DNA of 64,000 nt from an uncultured Pseudomonadales bacterium (lineage in GTDB: Bacteria > Pseudomonadota > Gammaproteobacteria > Pseudomonadales > Cellvibrionaceae): the NCBI GenBank assembly GCA_947487765.1, contig CANKXO010000004.1:372001-436000 (forward strand), in the 5' to 3' direction. The translations under genes were made by a program, and so were the position numbers. Shown here one piece after another: positions 54,682 to 63,563 of this stretch; position 1 is the first letter of the stretch; each line of letters opens with the position of its first letter. The notes under the pieces were generated by a model, which made no database searches, was not told the origin of the DNA, and saw nothing but the letters and a program-made list of their open reading frames with translations.

Positions 54682-56598
54682 ATGGGCTGTTTCTTGTCCT
54701 CTATCCGTTCTCATAAAAGTCTTCGTGCAATACTACTTTTTATTTTAGTAAGTATTAACTCACCTTTATCTTTTGCTGAAAAGCCGCTTACTACCGTGGC
54801 TGATTTACGCTACGGCGTTGCGCTTTACGAATATTTTCAAAGTAACCACTTTGAGTCGCTGAGTGAATTAATGGTTGCCAAAGAACGAGGGGGCATCCAG
54901 GGCCATAAAGATAACCCAGAGCTGATTGAAGGTAGCTTAAACCTTGCTTATGGTATGGATCGTCAGGCGGGTGCTATCTATAACCGTCTGCTCGATGATG
55001 CCAAACCATTAGAAGTGCGCAATGCTGCGTGGTTTTACCTATCAAAAATACGTTATCAACGTGGCGAATATGAAGAGGTTAGAGCTAGCCTTGCGAATAT
55101 TGAAAAGCCAATTTCATCTGATTTAATTGATGAAATGGAGGCAATGGAAATTCAGTTGCTGATTAAAAAGAGCCAATTTGAAGAGGCGGAACAACGCCTG
55201 GCAAAAGCATCGGCTAGAACGCGGTCAGGAAGACAGTTTCAATATTGGCGCCCTTATTTAAACTTTAATATTGGTGCTGTTTATGCGCGCTATGAAAAAA
55301 TGGATACTGCGCAAACATTTTTTTCTAAAGTCATATCTGAGCGGCTATCTAAAAATAGTAACTTTCATACAGAGCAATTAGCTTTGTATGACAAAGCCTT
55401 TATTGCATCGGCTTATAGTTATTTCCAGCAGGAAAATTATAAAAAAGCGATTGATGAATTTGGACAGGTACGCCAGGCAACGCCACTCGCTAATGATGCT
55501 TTATTAGGGTATGGCTGGGCGAAGGCCAAGCTGGGTGACTATAAAGCAGCGCTGGCCCCTTGGACGATATTAAGTCAAAGGCCATTAGCTGATGAAGCTG
55601 TTCAAGAAGCATTAATTGCAATTCCCAATGCGTATTTACAGTTGGGTGATATTAATCGCGCATTGGATAGTTATGCGCGCGCCGAAGATATTTATATCAA
55701 AGAACTGGCTCATATTGATAGAGCGGGTGAAGAGGTGTTGGGCAAGTCAATTGTTGAATTATTTCAGTTGGAGGATTCTGAAGCCAATTACAGCTGGTTG
55801 GTCCCCGAACATAATTCTCTGGTTAAGACGCCTTCTCGTTATTTATTGCCACTATATACTTTAAACCGCTTTCAAAACTCTGTTCAGACATTGGTGGATT
55901 TGTATCGTATCCGTAAGAAATTGGAAGCATGGCAGGAAAATTTAGATGCTTATGCTGATTTGATGGATTATCGTCTGACCACATTCAGACGCCAACAACA
56001 ACCTGCCGAGTATGGAAGAATGTCGAGTGAATTACTTGAGTTGAAAACTCAACGTGATGAAATGGCTGCAGTACTCAATGAAGCAAAACAACAGAAAGAT
56101 GTATTTATGTTGTTGGATGAAGATCGTCAGGACTTATTAGAAATGGTCCAAAGTGGTGAACGTAATGCCAAGGTATTGTCAGCAGCTGGCGAATCAACAG
56201 AGGAAGAGAGCGAATGGCTGCAACGCTACAGAGGGTTGTTGCTTTGGTCCGCTACGTTGGATTTTGATGAGCGAATTTGGCAGGTAGAGTCAGAATTAAA
56301 TGCTGTTGCCAAAACATTAGCTTCTGCCAGTAATGCCAACGACAAAATAAAGGTATTGTTGACCGATGCACCTGACATTTCTTCAGCACAAGAAAGGATC
56401 AGTGGCTATGCAGTAAAAGTAAATGCATTGTTAACAAACAATAATGATGTGATGGCATCAATAGAAGCTGATGTGAGAGCCCAAATATTTACAGCGTTAG
56501 CATTGCAACGGCAGCGCGTTCAGTTTTATTTGGGTGAAGCACGATTAGCGGTTGCGCAACTCTATGACAATAAATACTTAGAGGGAGCGAAGCAATGA
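54682..56598 (+). CDS. Large TPR-repeat exported protein
   Basis: This protein has a signal-like hydrophobic segment (about 15-32) followed by many helical repeats of TPR type across about 60-400, including EEVRASLANIEKP, FNIGAVYARYEKMDTAQTFF, YKKAIDEFGQV and LGDINRALDSYARAE. The C-terminal third (about 420-620) is predicted coiled coil. A start at 54652 is also possible and would overlap the upstream gene. It is the first of three TPR proteins in the cluster, and the overlap with the next gene is four bases. Confidence 0.85.
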   Translation: MGCFLSSIRSHKSLRAILLFILVSINSPLSFAEKPLTTVADLRYGVALYEYFQSNHFESLSELMVAKERGGIQGHKDNPELIEGSLNLAYGMDRQAGAIYNRLLDDAKPLEVRNAAWFYLSKIRYQRGEYEEVRASLANIEKPISSDLIDEMEAMEIQLLIKKSQFEEAEQRLAKASARTRSGRQFQYWRPYLNFNIGAVYARYEKMDTAQTFFSKVISERLSKNSNFHTEQLALYDKAFIASAYSYFQQENYKKAIDEFGQVRQATPLANDALLGYGWAKAKLGDYKAALAPWTILSQRPLADEAVQEALIAIPNAYLQLGDINRALDSYARAEDIYIKELAHIDRAGEEVLGKSIVELFQLEDSEANYSWLVPEHNSLVKTPSRYLLPLYTLNRFQNSVQTLVDLYRIRKKLEAWQENLDAYADLMDYRLTTFRRQQQPAEYGRMSSELLELKTQRDEMAAVLNEAKQQKDVFMLLDEDRQDLLEMVQSGERNAKVLSAAGESTEEESEWLQRYRGLLLWSATLDFDERIWQVESELNAVAKTLASASNANDKIKVLLTDAPDISSAQERISGYAVKVNALLTNNNDVMASIEADVRAQIFTALALQRQRVQFYLGEARLAVAQLYDNKYLEGAKQ

Positions 56599-59492
56599 TT
56601 CGACGTTTCCCTCTAATTCTTACCGTTGTTACTTTGTCATCATTGGTGGCATGTTCTTCGGTAGATAAAAGTAGAAAAAAACTAGTAGGCGCTACTCTAT
56701 CTGACATACCAAAAACATTTGTTGAGCCGGCACAGCAAACACAATTAACTGATGAAGTCACATTAGATCAAGTTGAGGAATATTATCAGCGTGCGTTGAA
56801 TGCCTCTAAAGATCCCGGTACACGTCGCACAATATTGATCCGCTTGGCGGATATATTAATGTTACGCAGCGAGGAGCGAATGTTAGAGTCAGAAGCGCCT
56901 GGACGCTTTTTTGATGAAGCGATTGCGCGCTACCGTGAACTTATACAACTTCAGAAAAAAACGATCGCAGAAGGTGGTGATGTTGATCGTCACAATAAAG
57001 AGTTGGATAAAATGTTGTATCAACTATCCAAAGCTTATGCTTTGGATGGACGTGTAGAATCTTCGGATAAAGGTTTAGAAAAATTAACTACTGACTATCA
57101 AGATTCTACCTATTCCCCTGAAGCAAAGTTTCGACGTGCAGAGCAAGCATTCAGTAATTCGAATTACGAGGTGTCAGAAAAATTATACAAAGAAGTCATC
57201 GATCAGGGAACATTCACACCGTTTTATCAGAATGCTATATATATGCATGGTTGGTCACAGTTTAAAAATGCCAGATATGATGATGCTATCGTTGCATTTG
57301 TAAAAGTGCTGGATCACCTTTATGGTGCAACACCACCGATCAAAGAGATTCCTAAAAGTCAGCAGAACTTGGCAGATGATACTTTGCGGGTCATGAGCCT
57401 GTCTTTTACTTATTTAGACGGTGCAAAAACATTATCTGAAAAATTTGCCGATAATAAACAAAAGCCCTATATTCCCAAGCTTTATCGAGCGTTAGGGCAA
57501 TTGTTTTTTTCTAAAAAACGCTACAGAGACAGTGCTAATGCCTATCGACAATATGTCTTGGATAATCCGCTCTCGGATGGCGCGCCATTATTCAGCGGTT
57601 ATATTATCGATGTATATGAAAAGGGTAACTTCCCGAGCCTATTAGTGCCAGCGAAAGAAGAGTATGTCAATAACTATGGTATTGATAGTGAGTTTTGGAA
57701 AACAAAGCCTGAACCAGTAAGAGAAGCACTTTCTAAAAATTTAAAAGTCTATTTGGAAGAGTTGGCAAAATACGAGCACAATAATGCACAAAAATTATTG
57801 CGCGATCAACGAGCCAAGAAAAATAAAACAATTACCTTTGCAGCTAATGATCCAAAGCCTGCATTTTTAAAAGCCGCTAAATGGTACGATCAATTTATAC
57901 GAACCTTTCCGAAAGATGCTAAAACAGCAGATATGTATTTCTTAATGGCTGAAGCCTTAAGTGATGCTGGTGAGCTTGGTCGTGCATTTGATACCTATAC
58001 ATTGCTAGCATATGAATATGAACTCCCAGAAGCGAAAAAAGCTAAAGGCGCAGAAGCAGGATACTCAGCTATTGTGCTTGCCCAAAAATTACTCGCTCAA
58101 AACCAAATTGACACTGAAAAACAAAAATGGACAAATAAATTAATAGAGCAGTCTCTAGCATTTGCGGATAAATATGCTGCTGATAAACGTGCTGCTGGTG
58201 TGTTGGGGGCAGGCGCTGAAAAGTTATTACAGGTAGAGCGTCAACCCGAAGCTATTCTTGCGGCAAAGCGTGTTGCCCAGTGGCAACCTCAACCTAAAGC
58301 AGAGCTTCGCCGTACGGCTTGGCTTGTTATTGGTCAAGCAGAATTCGATTTAGCTAACTACCGTGGCTCCGATGAAGCTTATGCTCAGGCACTGGCTTTA
58401 ACCTCAAAAAATAGTCCTGATCGTCAGTCAATTATTGATCGTCGCGCCGCGAGTATTTATAAATATGCAGAGAGTTTGCTTGCGCAAGAAGGCCAACAGC
58501 AAGCAGCAGTTGCCCAGTTATTGCGCGTTCAAGACGTTGCGCCGGATAGCCCAATTGCAATTACTGCTCAGTATGATGCCGGTAATCAGCTTATCGCGAT
58601 GAAGCGTTGGTCACAGGCAGAAAAAGTATTATTAAGCTTCCGTCGCAGTTACCCTAATAATCCGTTAACAAAAACGCTCTATGCAAAACTGGTTGTGATT
58701 TATCAAGAAACGCAACAGTGGAGTTTAGCGGGTAATGAGTTAACGGCTATGTCAGCTGTTAGTGATGATCCTGTGCTGCGTCGACAGTCATTGTTATTAG
58801 GTGCAGAACTCTATGAAAAGTCTGGACAAACTCAACGTGCAGCCACTAACTATCAGCAATATATCCAACGATATCCGCAGCCTTTAGATGACCGTGTTGA
58901 GGCAATGAATAAATTAGCGCAATTGTATAAAGGGCAAAAAAATATTCGTCAGTACGAATATTGGTTGCAACAATTGGTTGTTACGCATGATCGTGCAGGT
59001 GCTCAAAAAACAGATCGTTCACTCTATCTTGCTGCTATGGCGTTGAATTACCAAGCGCAAAAAGATTATCAACGTTTTTCTAGAATACGTTTAACCTTGC
59101 CATTAAAAAATAGTCTAGCGAAAAAGAAAACTGCGCTATCAACAGCCGTTGCTTCCTATCAGAAAGTGATTAGCTATGGCGTGGCTGATTATGTAACAGA
59201 AGCGAATTATCACCTGGGTGAATTATATGTCCGGCTAAGTGCTGATCTGTTGAAATCAAAGCGTCCTAAAGGGTTAAATGCATTAGCGCTGGAACAATAT
59301 GAAGTGTTGCTAGAGGAGCAAATATATCCTTTCGAAGAGAAAGCTATTGAGCTACATAAAGATAATATTTCTCGCGCTAAAAATAATCTTTACGATAACT
59401 GGGTGAAAAAAAGCTATGCCTCTTTAGCCAAATTGGCTCCTGGCCAGTACAACAAGCAGGAAGATGGGAGGGTTATTCGTGAATTATATTAA
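56595..59492 (+). CDS. Very large TPR lipoprotein (965 residues)
   Basis: This protein has a signal with lipobox SSLVAC (Cys20) and then a long array of TPR-like helical hairpins across nearly the whole length, for example YNEAEKLYKEVI-like and FDLANYRGSDEAYAQAL segments. It is predicted to be anchored to the outer membrane and to span a large part of the periplasm. Such TPR scaffolds are partners in the Myxococcus AglT/PglI gliding machinery. No enzymatic motif is seen. It overlaps the genes on both sides. Confidence 0.86.
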   Translation: MIRRFPLILTVVTLSSLVACSSVDKSRKKLVGATLSDIPKTFVEPAQQTQLTDEVTLDQVEEYYQRALNASKDPGTRRTILIRLADILMLRSEERMLESEAPGRFFDEAIARYRELIQLQKKTIAEGGDVDRHNKELDKMLYQLSKAYALDGRVESSDKGLEKLTTDYQDSTYSPEAKFRRAEQAFSNSNYEVSEKLYKEVIDQGTFTPFYQNAIYMHGWSQFKNARYDDAIVAFVKVLDHLYGATPPIKEIPKSQQNLADDTLRVMSLSFTYLDGAKTLSEKFADNKQKPYIPKLYRALGQLFFSKKRYRDSANAYRQYVLDNPLSDGAPLFSGYIIDVYEKGNFPSLLVPAKEEYVNNYGIDSEFWKTKPEPVREALSKNLKVYLEELAKYEHNNAQKLLRDQRAKKNKTITFAANDPKPAFLKAAKWYDQFIRTFPKDAKTADMYFLMAEALSDAGELGRAFDTYTLLAYEYELPEAKKAKGAEAGYSAIVLAQKLLAQNQIDTEKQKWTNKLIEQSLAFADKYAADKRAAGVLGAGAEKLLQVERQPEAILAAKRVAQWQPQPKAELRRTAWLVIGQAEFDLANYRGSDEAYAQALALTSKNSPDRQSIIDRRAASIYKYAESLLAQEGQQQAAVAQLLRVQDVAPDSPIAITAQYDAGNQLIAMKRWSQAEKVLLSFRRSYPNNPLTKTLYAKLVVIYQETQQWSLAGNELTAMSAVSDDPVLRRQSLLLGAELYEKSGQTQRAATNYQQYIQRYPQPLDDRVEAMNKLAQLYKGQKNIRQYEYWLQQLVVTHDRAGAQKTDRSLYLAAMALNYQAQKDYQRFSRIRLTLPLKNSLAKKKTALSTAVASYQKVISYGVADYVTEANYHLGELYVRLSADLLKSKRPKGLNALALEQYEVLLEEQIYPFEEKAIELHKDNISRAKNNLYDNWVKKSYASLAKLAPGQYNKQEDGRVIRELY

Positions 59493-60105
59493 AGAGATGC
59501 CAAAAGTATTGAGCTCTCATAAGTTAATACTCGCTTGCTTATGTGTTCTGGTAGTTTTGTTGTCAGCCTGTGGTTCAACACCAAGTCAACAAGGCTCTGG
59601 TACTACGAATAATAGAGTGAAAGCAGTTGATGTGCCTGATGCCGCAAAAAACGAGTATAAATCAGCATTAGCAGCGATTGATAAAAAAGACTGGGGTAGA
59701 GCTGAAACAGTATTACAAAAAATGCAAGCGAGTTACCCCAAGCTATTAAGTACAAAAGCAACTTTGGGTTGGGTATATTGGCAATCGGGTAAAACGGAAA
59801 AAGCCATTGCTGAACTCCAAGCTGCTATTGATACCAAAAAACTGTATCGGTCTGATGCCTATAATTATTTAGCGATCATTTACCGTGGCGAAGGTAAGTT
59901 TAATCAAGCAGAAAAGCTTTATAAGCAAGCGATTCAGATATGGCCAGGCGATGCAGTGTTGCATAAAAATCTAGGCATTCTTTATGAGCTTTATCTTGGG
60001 CGTCTCACCGATGCTCTGAAGTATTACAAGCAAGCTCAAGCGATTAATAAAAAGGACAAAAGATTAAATGGCTGGGTGAAAGACCTAGAGAGGAGAACCT
60101 CATGA
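59479..60105 (+). CDS. TPR lipoprotein
   Basis: This 208-residue lipoprotein has a lipobox LLSAC and about four TPR hairpins over residues 50-195, such as WGRAETVLQKMQ, GKTEKAIAELQAAI and FNQAEKLYKQAIQIWP. The GTG at 59479 has GGGAGGG six bases upstream and is preferred over an ATG at 59464, because the lipoprotein signal then has a typical length. It overlaps the preceding gene and the next gene by a few bases. Confidence 0.84.
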   Translation: MNYIKEMPKVLSSHKLILACLCVLVVLLSACGSTPSQQGSGTTNNRVKAVDVPDAAKNEYKSALAAIDKKDWGRAETVLQKMQASYPKLLSTKATLGWVYWQSGKTEKAIAELQAAIDTKKLYRSDAYNYLAIIYRGEGKFNQAEKLYKQAIQIWPGDAVLHKNLGILYELYLGRLTDALKYYKQAQAINKKDKRLNGWVKDLERRTS

Positions 60106-60395
60106 TTGCCAGATATAAAATCTTAATGTTGTCGATATTGTTGCCGCTAAGTGCCTTTGCTCAGAATGAGCTTGAAGAGTTAAATATTGGTACGACTGTC
60201 CAGGGTAATAATGAGCTACCTAAGATCCTTTATATCATTCCCTGGGCAACACCTCCAGGCCCAGGGCAGGTTGACCCTTTAGTGCCGCATTCTGCTAATG
60301 TATTTGAGCGGACTTATGCACCGCTTGAGCGGTTGGAGCAACAGCGTCGTTTGCGCTATTACGAAGAGGCTGCAACCTCGCCAAAACCGGAATAA
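60102..60395 (+). CDS. Small secreted protein of the TPR/ExbBD cluster
   Basis: This 97-residue protein has a signal peptide (about 1-20, AFAQ cleavage), a short beta region with a LEELNIGTTVQGNNELPKI stretch, a WATPPGPGQ turn and a charged Arg/Glu-rich tail. I do not recognise a fold. It overlaps the previous gene by four bases and is probably an accessory of the motor module. Confidence 0.75.
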   Translation: MIARYKILMLSILLPLSAFAQNELEELNIGTTVQGNNELPKILYIIPWATPPGPGQVDPLVPHSANVFERTYAPLERLEQQRRLRYYEEAATSPKPE

Positions 60396-60420
60396 AAAGT
60401 AGATTTGCTATTAGATAACG

Positions 60421-60444
60421 CTATCAAGATCACAATTTTGATAG
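60421..60444 (+). other. Stem-loop in the gap before the ExbB-type gene
   Basis: CTATCAA (60421-60427) and TTGATAG (60438-60444) are exact complements with a ten-base loop. It lies 25 bases after the small secreted gene, inside the 172-base gap that splits the cluster into TPR and motor halves. Confidence 0.38.
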
Positions 60445-60461
60445 AGAGACTTTAAAATTTC

Positions 60462-60506
60462 AGGCATCAGTTCAGGCTTTGCGCTAGAATTAAACAGATG
60501 CCTTTT
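60462..60506 (+). terminator. Possible terminator or attenuator before the ExbB-type gene
   Basis: AGGCATC (60462-60468) pairs with GATGCCT (60497-60503), followed by TTTATA. The loop is 28 bases, longer than usual. With the preceding stem-loop it could partly end transcription of the TPR genes and set the amount of motor proteins. Confidence 0.38.
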
Positions 60507-60567
60507 ATACATAAATAAGCTAACTCGATTAGCTATATCTAAATCGTCGATGTGGAGTTAACACTGT

Positions 60568-61230
60568 ATGGGTACTTTAAATACCATTATTGAATTTTTT
60601 AAGAACGGTGGGCCATTTATGGTGCCTATTGCGATAGTGCTATTTATTGGTTTGGCAATATCTCTGGAGCGCTTTTTATTTTTGTCTTACGCGAAAGCGT
60701 CGAATAAGCGTGCATTTAATCGTCTTCTGCCATTGTTAAAAAAGAAAAACTACAAAGATATTGTCAATTTTGGGCAATCCAGCCGAGCACCCATTGCCCG
60801 TGTTATTGCTGCTGGTGTTGCACGAATGACGCAATCACCTCGTCGTGATGATATAGAGTTGGCAATGGAGGAAGGTGTACTAGAAGCCTTGCCGCGATTA
60901 GAGCGACGCACACCCTATTTGGCCACCTTGGCTAATATCGCTACCCTTCTTGGCCTGCTCGGTACTATTATCGGTTTGATTGCAGCATTTGAGTCTGTTG
61001 CGAATGCAGACCCTGCCGAAAAAGCCAGCCAGCTATCCAGCAGTATCTCTATTGCGATGAATACAACAGCCTTCGGTTTAATGGCGGCTATCCCTCTCTT
61101 GTTTATCCATGCGATATTGCAAAATAAAACAACAGATATTATCGATGGTTTGGAAATGGCGTCCGTTAAGTGTTTGAATATGATGTCCAGAGTTAAGGGC
61201 GTATCTTCTCAAACCCGCGAAACTGACTAG
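60568..61230 (+). CDS. MotA/TolQ/ExbB-type proton channel protein
   Basis: This 220-residue inner-membrane protein has three membrane helices (about 17-37, 118-142, 156-180) and a large cytoplasmic loop, the MotA/TolQ/ExbB layout. The GGPFMVPIAIVLFIGLAISLERF start, the LATLANIATLLGLLGTIIGLI segment and the MNTTAFGLMAAIPLL segment are the family's conserved membrane parts. It should form a pentamer around the two ExbD proteins encoded next. The nearest named relative is AglR of Myxococcus (inference from cluster composition). Confidence 0.92.
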   Translation: MGTLNTIIEFFKNGGPFMVPIAIVLFIGLAISLERFLFLSYAKASNKRAFNRLLPLLKKKNYKDIVNFGQSSRAPIARVIAAGVARMTQSPRRDDIELAMEEGVLEALPRLERRTPYLATLANIATLLGLLGTIIGLIAAFESVANADPAEKASQLSSSISIAMNTTAFGLMAAIPLLFIHAILQNKTTDIIDGLEMASVKCLNMMSRVKGVSSQTRETD

Positions 61231-61259
61231 TCGCTTAACGATTAAAGAGCGATTTATTT

Positions 61260-61778
61260 ATGCGGTTTAAGCGTCATCATCATAAGCGTGAAGCAGAGCT
61301 TGAAATTACCTCTTTCTTGAACCTGATGATTATTCTGGTTCCAGTACTATTGGTAATGATGGTTTTTTCACGAATTACAGTCGTTGACTTGATCTTGCCC
61401 GACCTTGGCGATCCTTCACAGCAAAACCCTGATATTGTTAAACAACTTGAAATTGTTTTTTATCCTGATGCTATTGGGGTTAATTATCCTGCGGGTATTG
61501 AAGTTAGGCGTATTGCCAAAAAAGAAGGCAAACATGACTTTGATTTATTGTCGAAAGTTTTGCAGCAAGTAAAGCGTAATTTTAATGACCAAGGCATCGA
61601 AAAACGTGATGCGTTAATATTGTCGCAGCCAGAGACGGATTACCAAGAATTAATTACAGCTATTGATACAGTTCGTTCCTATAAAGCTGTTGTCGTAACT
61701 GATGTTGTCGATGCTGAGTTATTCCCTGCCGTTTCTCTTGGGGATGCGCCTGTTAAAGCAAACGGAGGCAGACCTTAA
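61260..61778 (+). CDS. ExbD/TolR-type protein 1, with Asn at the proton-site position
   Basis: This 172-residue protein has a basic, His-rich cytoplasmic start, one membrane helix (about 18-40) and a periplasmic ExbD domain (about 55-165). In E. coli ExbD the helix motif is FIDVML, and its Asp carries the proton. Here the equivalent is FLNLMI, with Asn21 in place of that Asp. The rest of the fold, including the periplasmic DALILSQPETDYQELITAID strand-helix, is preserved. It overlaps the next ExbD gene by one base. Confidence 0.9.
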   Translation: MRFKRHHHKREAELEITSFLNLMIILVPVLLVMMVFSRITVVDLILPDLGDPSQQNPDIVKQLEIVFYPDAIGVNYPAGIEVRRIAKKEGKHDFDLLSKVLQQVKRNFNDQGIEKRDALILSQPETDYQELITAIDTVRSYKAVVVTDVVDAELFPAVSLGDAPVKANGGRP

Positions 61779-62323
61779 TGAAGGAGTCTCTTCGCGCTAA
61801 GCGTATGCAAAAACACCATCGTCGTATGGGTTCGATGTCGAAATTGAACTTAGTTTCGCTGATGGATATTTTTACCATTCTCGTTTTCTTCTTATTGATT
61901 AATTCATCAGACGTAGAAGTATTATCAACAGAAAAATCCATTCGATTGCCTGAGTCGCAAGCGACACAAAAGCCAGATACTACCCTATTAATCAAAGTAA
62001 ACAATGAAGATTTATTGGTTGGTACACGGCCTATTGCAAAAGTAAAAGATATTTTGTCGAGCGGTACACTCACTATTGATGTGTTAGAGAAAGAGCTTGC
62101 ATATCAAGCTGGACGCCGGCCAGCAACAGAGCAAGAGAAAGAAAAAGGCCGGGCTGTTACTATTCTGGGAGACCAGTCTGTGCCCTATGAGTTATTGAAG
62201 AGGATCATGACAACCTGTGCAGCGACAGACTTTCGTGATATCTCTCTCGCAGTGACTCAAATACAATCTAATGTAACAGCACCGGTTTCAACATCAGTTT
62301 CAACAACAGGGGCGGGCGGTTGA
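61778..62323 (+). CDS. ExbD/TolR-type protein 2, canonical Asp present
   Basis: This 181-residue partner of the previous protein has a basic cytoplasmic start, one membrane helix (about 24-44) and a periplasmic ExbD domain. The helix motif LVSLMDIFTILVFFLL keeps Asp30 at the proton-carrying position. The ATILGDQSVPYELLKRIM-like segment is the usual ExbD C-terminal strand-helix. The stop overlaps the next gene's TTG start (TTGA). Confidence 0.91.
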   Translation: MKESLRAKRMQKHHRRMGSMSKLNLVSLMDIFTILVFFLLINSSDVEVLSTEKSIRLPESQATQKPDTTLLIKVNNEDLLVGTRPIAKVKDILSSGTLTIDVLEKELAYQAGRRPATEQEKEKGRAVTILGDQSVPYELLKRIMTTCAATDFRDISLAVTQIQSNVTAPVSTSVSTTGAGG

Positions 62324-63348
62324 GTTATTATCGAATGTCTGGTCCGGATCTTCTGCTTCCTTGGTATAGCACTTGGGAAGAGGATTCTAAATTTAAGAAA
62401 ATTATTCTTAAATTTTTGTTGGCCTTTTTAATTTTTACAGTAATTGTTTACTTCTATCCTGTACCTGAAAAAACGCGTGAGGAAAAAGAAACGCTGCCAC
62501 CAGAGTTGGCGCGCGTAATATTGGAAAAGAAAGAATTACCAAAGCCTCCACCGCCAAAACCGAAGCCCAAGCCAAAACCGAAGCCTGAGCCCAAGAAGCC
62601 TGAACCTAAAAAACCAGAACCTAAGCCGAAGCCAAAACCTGAGCCTAAAAAGCCAGAGCCTAAGCCAAAAAAAACGGAACCTAAGCCCGTGAAGGCGCCT
62701 CCGAAAAAGCCCAAGGTGACTCAACAGCAAAAAGTTGAGCGAGCAAAACAGCAGGCAAATAGGGAGATTACCCAATTTCAAGATGCATTGGCTGACATGC
62801 GTAACTTAAACGTTGATACAGCAGCAAATAATAATGTCGCTCGCGGTGCGTCGCAGGCTAAAAAACTAGATCGTTCGGTGATAACCAATCAATCGAAGAG
62901 AAGTAGTGGCGGTATTAATACTGCTAGATTGAGTCGTGATACCGGAGGCCAAGCACTTTCAGGCCGGGAAACAACACAGGTCAGTAGCTCACTTGCGGAT
63001 AAAAAACGCGCTGCAGATGCGAGGAAAACGGCTACGACGAGTGATGGTCGCCGCTTAGTTTCACGCAGTGAAGAATCAATCAGAAAAATGATTGATAGAA
63101 ATAAAGCGGCGATTGATACGACTTACCAGCGTGCATTGAGGAAAAATCCAGCGCTAGAAGGGCGTTTTGTTATCAAACTAGTAATCGAGCCTAACGGACA
63201 GGTTTCTTCTGCTCGAGTAGTGAGTAGCGAACTTAATGACCCGGCTCTAGAGAAAAAATTACTCGCTCGTGTCCGCTTTATTAACTTTGGTACAGCTAAC
63301 GTTTCTCGAACAACCATCAATTACACATTCGACTTCTTCCCTCAATAG
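62320..63348 (+). CDS. TonB-like protein with Pro/Lys spacer and AgmX/PglI-type C-terminus
   Basis: This 342-residue protein has a cytoplasmic start, one membrane helix (about 27-46), a Pro/Lys/Glu-rich spacer (about 74-132) of PKPKPEPKKPEP type, a Ser/Thr/Arg/Ala-rich middle and a C-terminal beta-alpha-beta domain (about 250-342, with RNKAAIDTTYQRAL and LVIEPNGQVSSARVV). This C-terminal domain fits the AgmX/PglI family, related to TonB. The TTG start has AGGGG seven bases before it; an ATG follows at 62335. It probably transmits motor movement to the outer membrane. Confidence 0.88.
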   Translation: MSYYRMSGPDLLLPWYSTWEEDSKFKKIILKFLLAFLIFTVIVYFYPVPEKTREEKETLPPELARVILEKKELPKPPPPKPKPKPKPKPEPKKPEPKKPEPKPKPKPEPKKPEPKPKKTEPKPVKAPPKKPKVTQQQKVERAKQQANREITQFQDALADMRNLNVDTAANNNVARGASQAKKLDRSVITNQSKRSSGGINTARLSRDTGGQALSGRETTQVSSSLADKKRAADARKTATTSDGRRLVSRSEESIRKMIDRNKAAIDTTYQRALRKNPALEGRFVIKLVIEPNGQVSSARVVSSELNDPALEKKLLARVRFINFGTANVSRTTINYTFDFFPQ

Positions 63349-63367
63349 TTAGTAAATATTATCTGAC

Positions 63368-63391
63368 AGGCGTCATTATGGGCGCCTTTTT
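63368..63391 (+). terminator. Rho-independent terminator after the TonB-like gene
   Basis: AGGCGTC (63368-63374) pairs with GGCGCCT (63381-63387), seven pairs with one G-T wobble, around a six-base loop and followed by a T5 run. It lies 19 bases after the last gene of the nine-gene cluster. The remaining bases up to tatC are AT-rich with no feature seen. Confidence 0.75.
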
Positions 63392-63563
63392 GTTTGTTGA
63401 TTCTTTATTCTGCCGTTCTAAATAAATTTAAGTGGCTGATTTTTTGAGGGAAGTGGCTTTTAATTGAATGATCAGTATTTATTATTCAATTTAAAAAACG
63501 TTACACGCATTACATGTAAGTTTTTAGTAGGGCTTAAATGTGCGGTTTTAAAGTATTAACTTA

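Noticed and set aside
62535-62718. Short tandem repeats that could be a CRISPR or VNTR array
   Set aside because: They encode an in-frame Pro/Lys/Glu spacer of the TonB-like protein and lack spacers or uniform units.
62454-62781. Two minus-strand frames rich in Gly/Phe and Arg/Leu
   Set aside because: They mirror the Pro/Lys repeat region of the TonB-like gene, so composition explains them.
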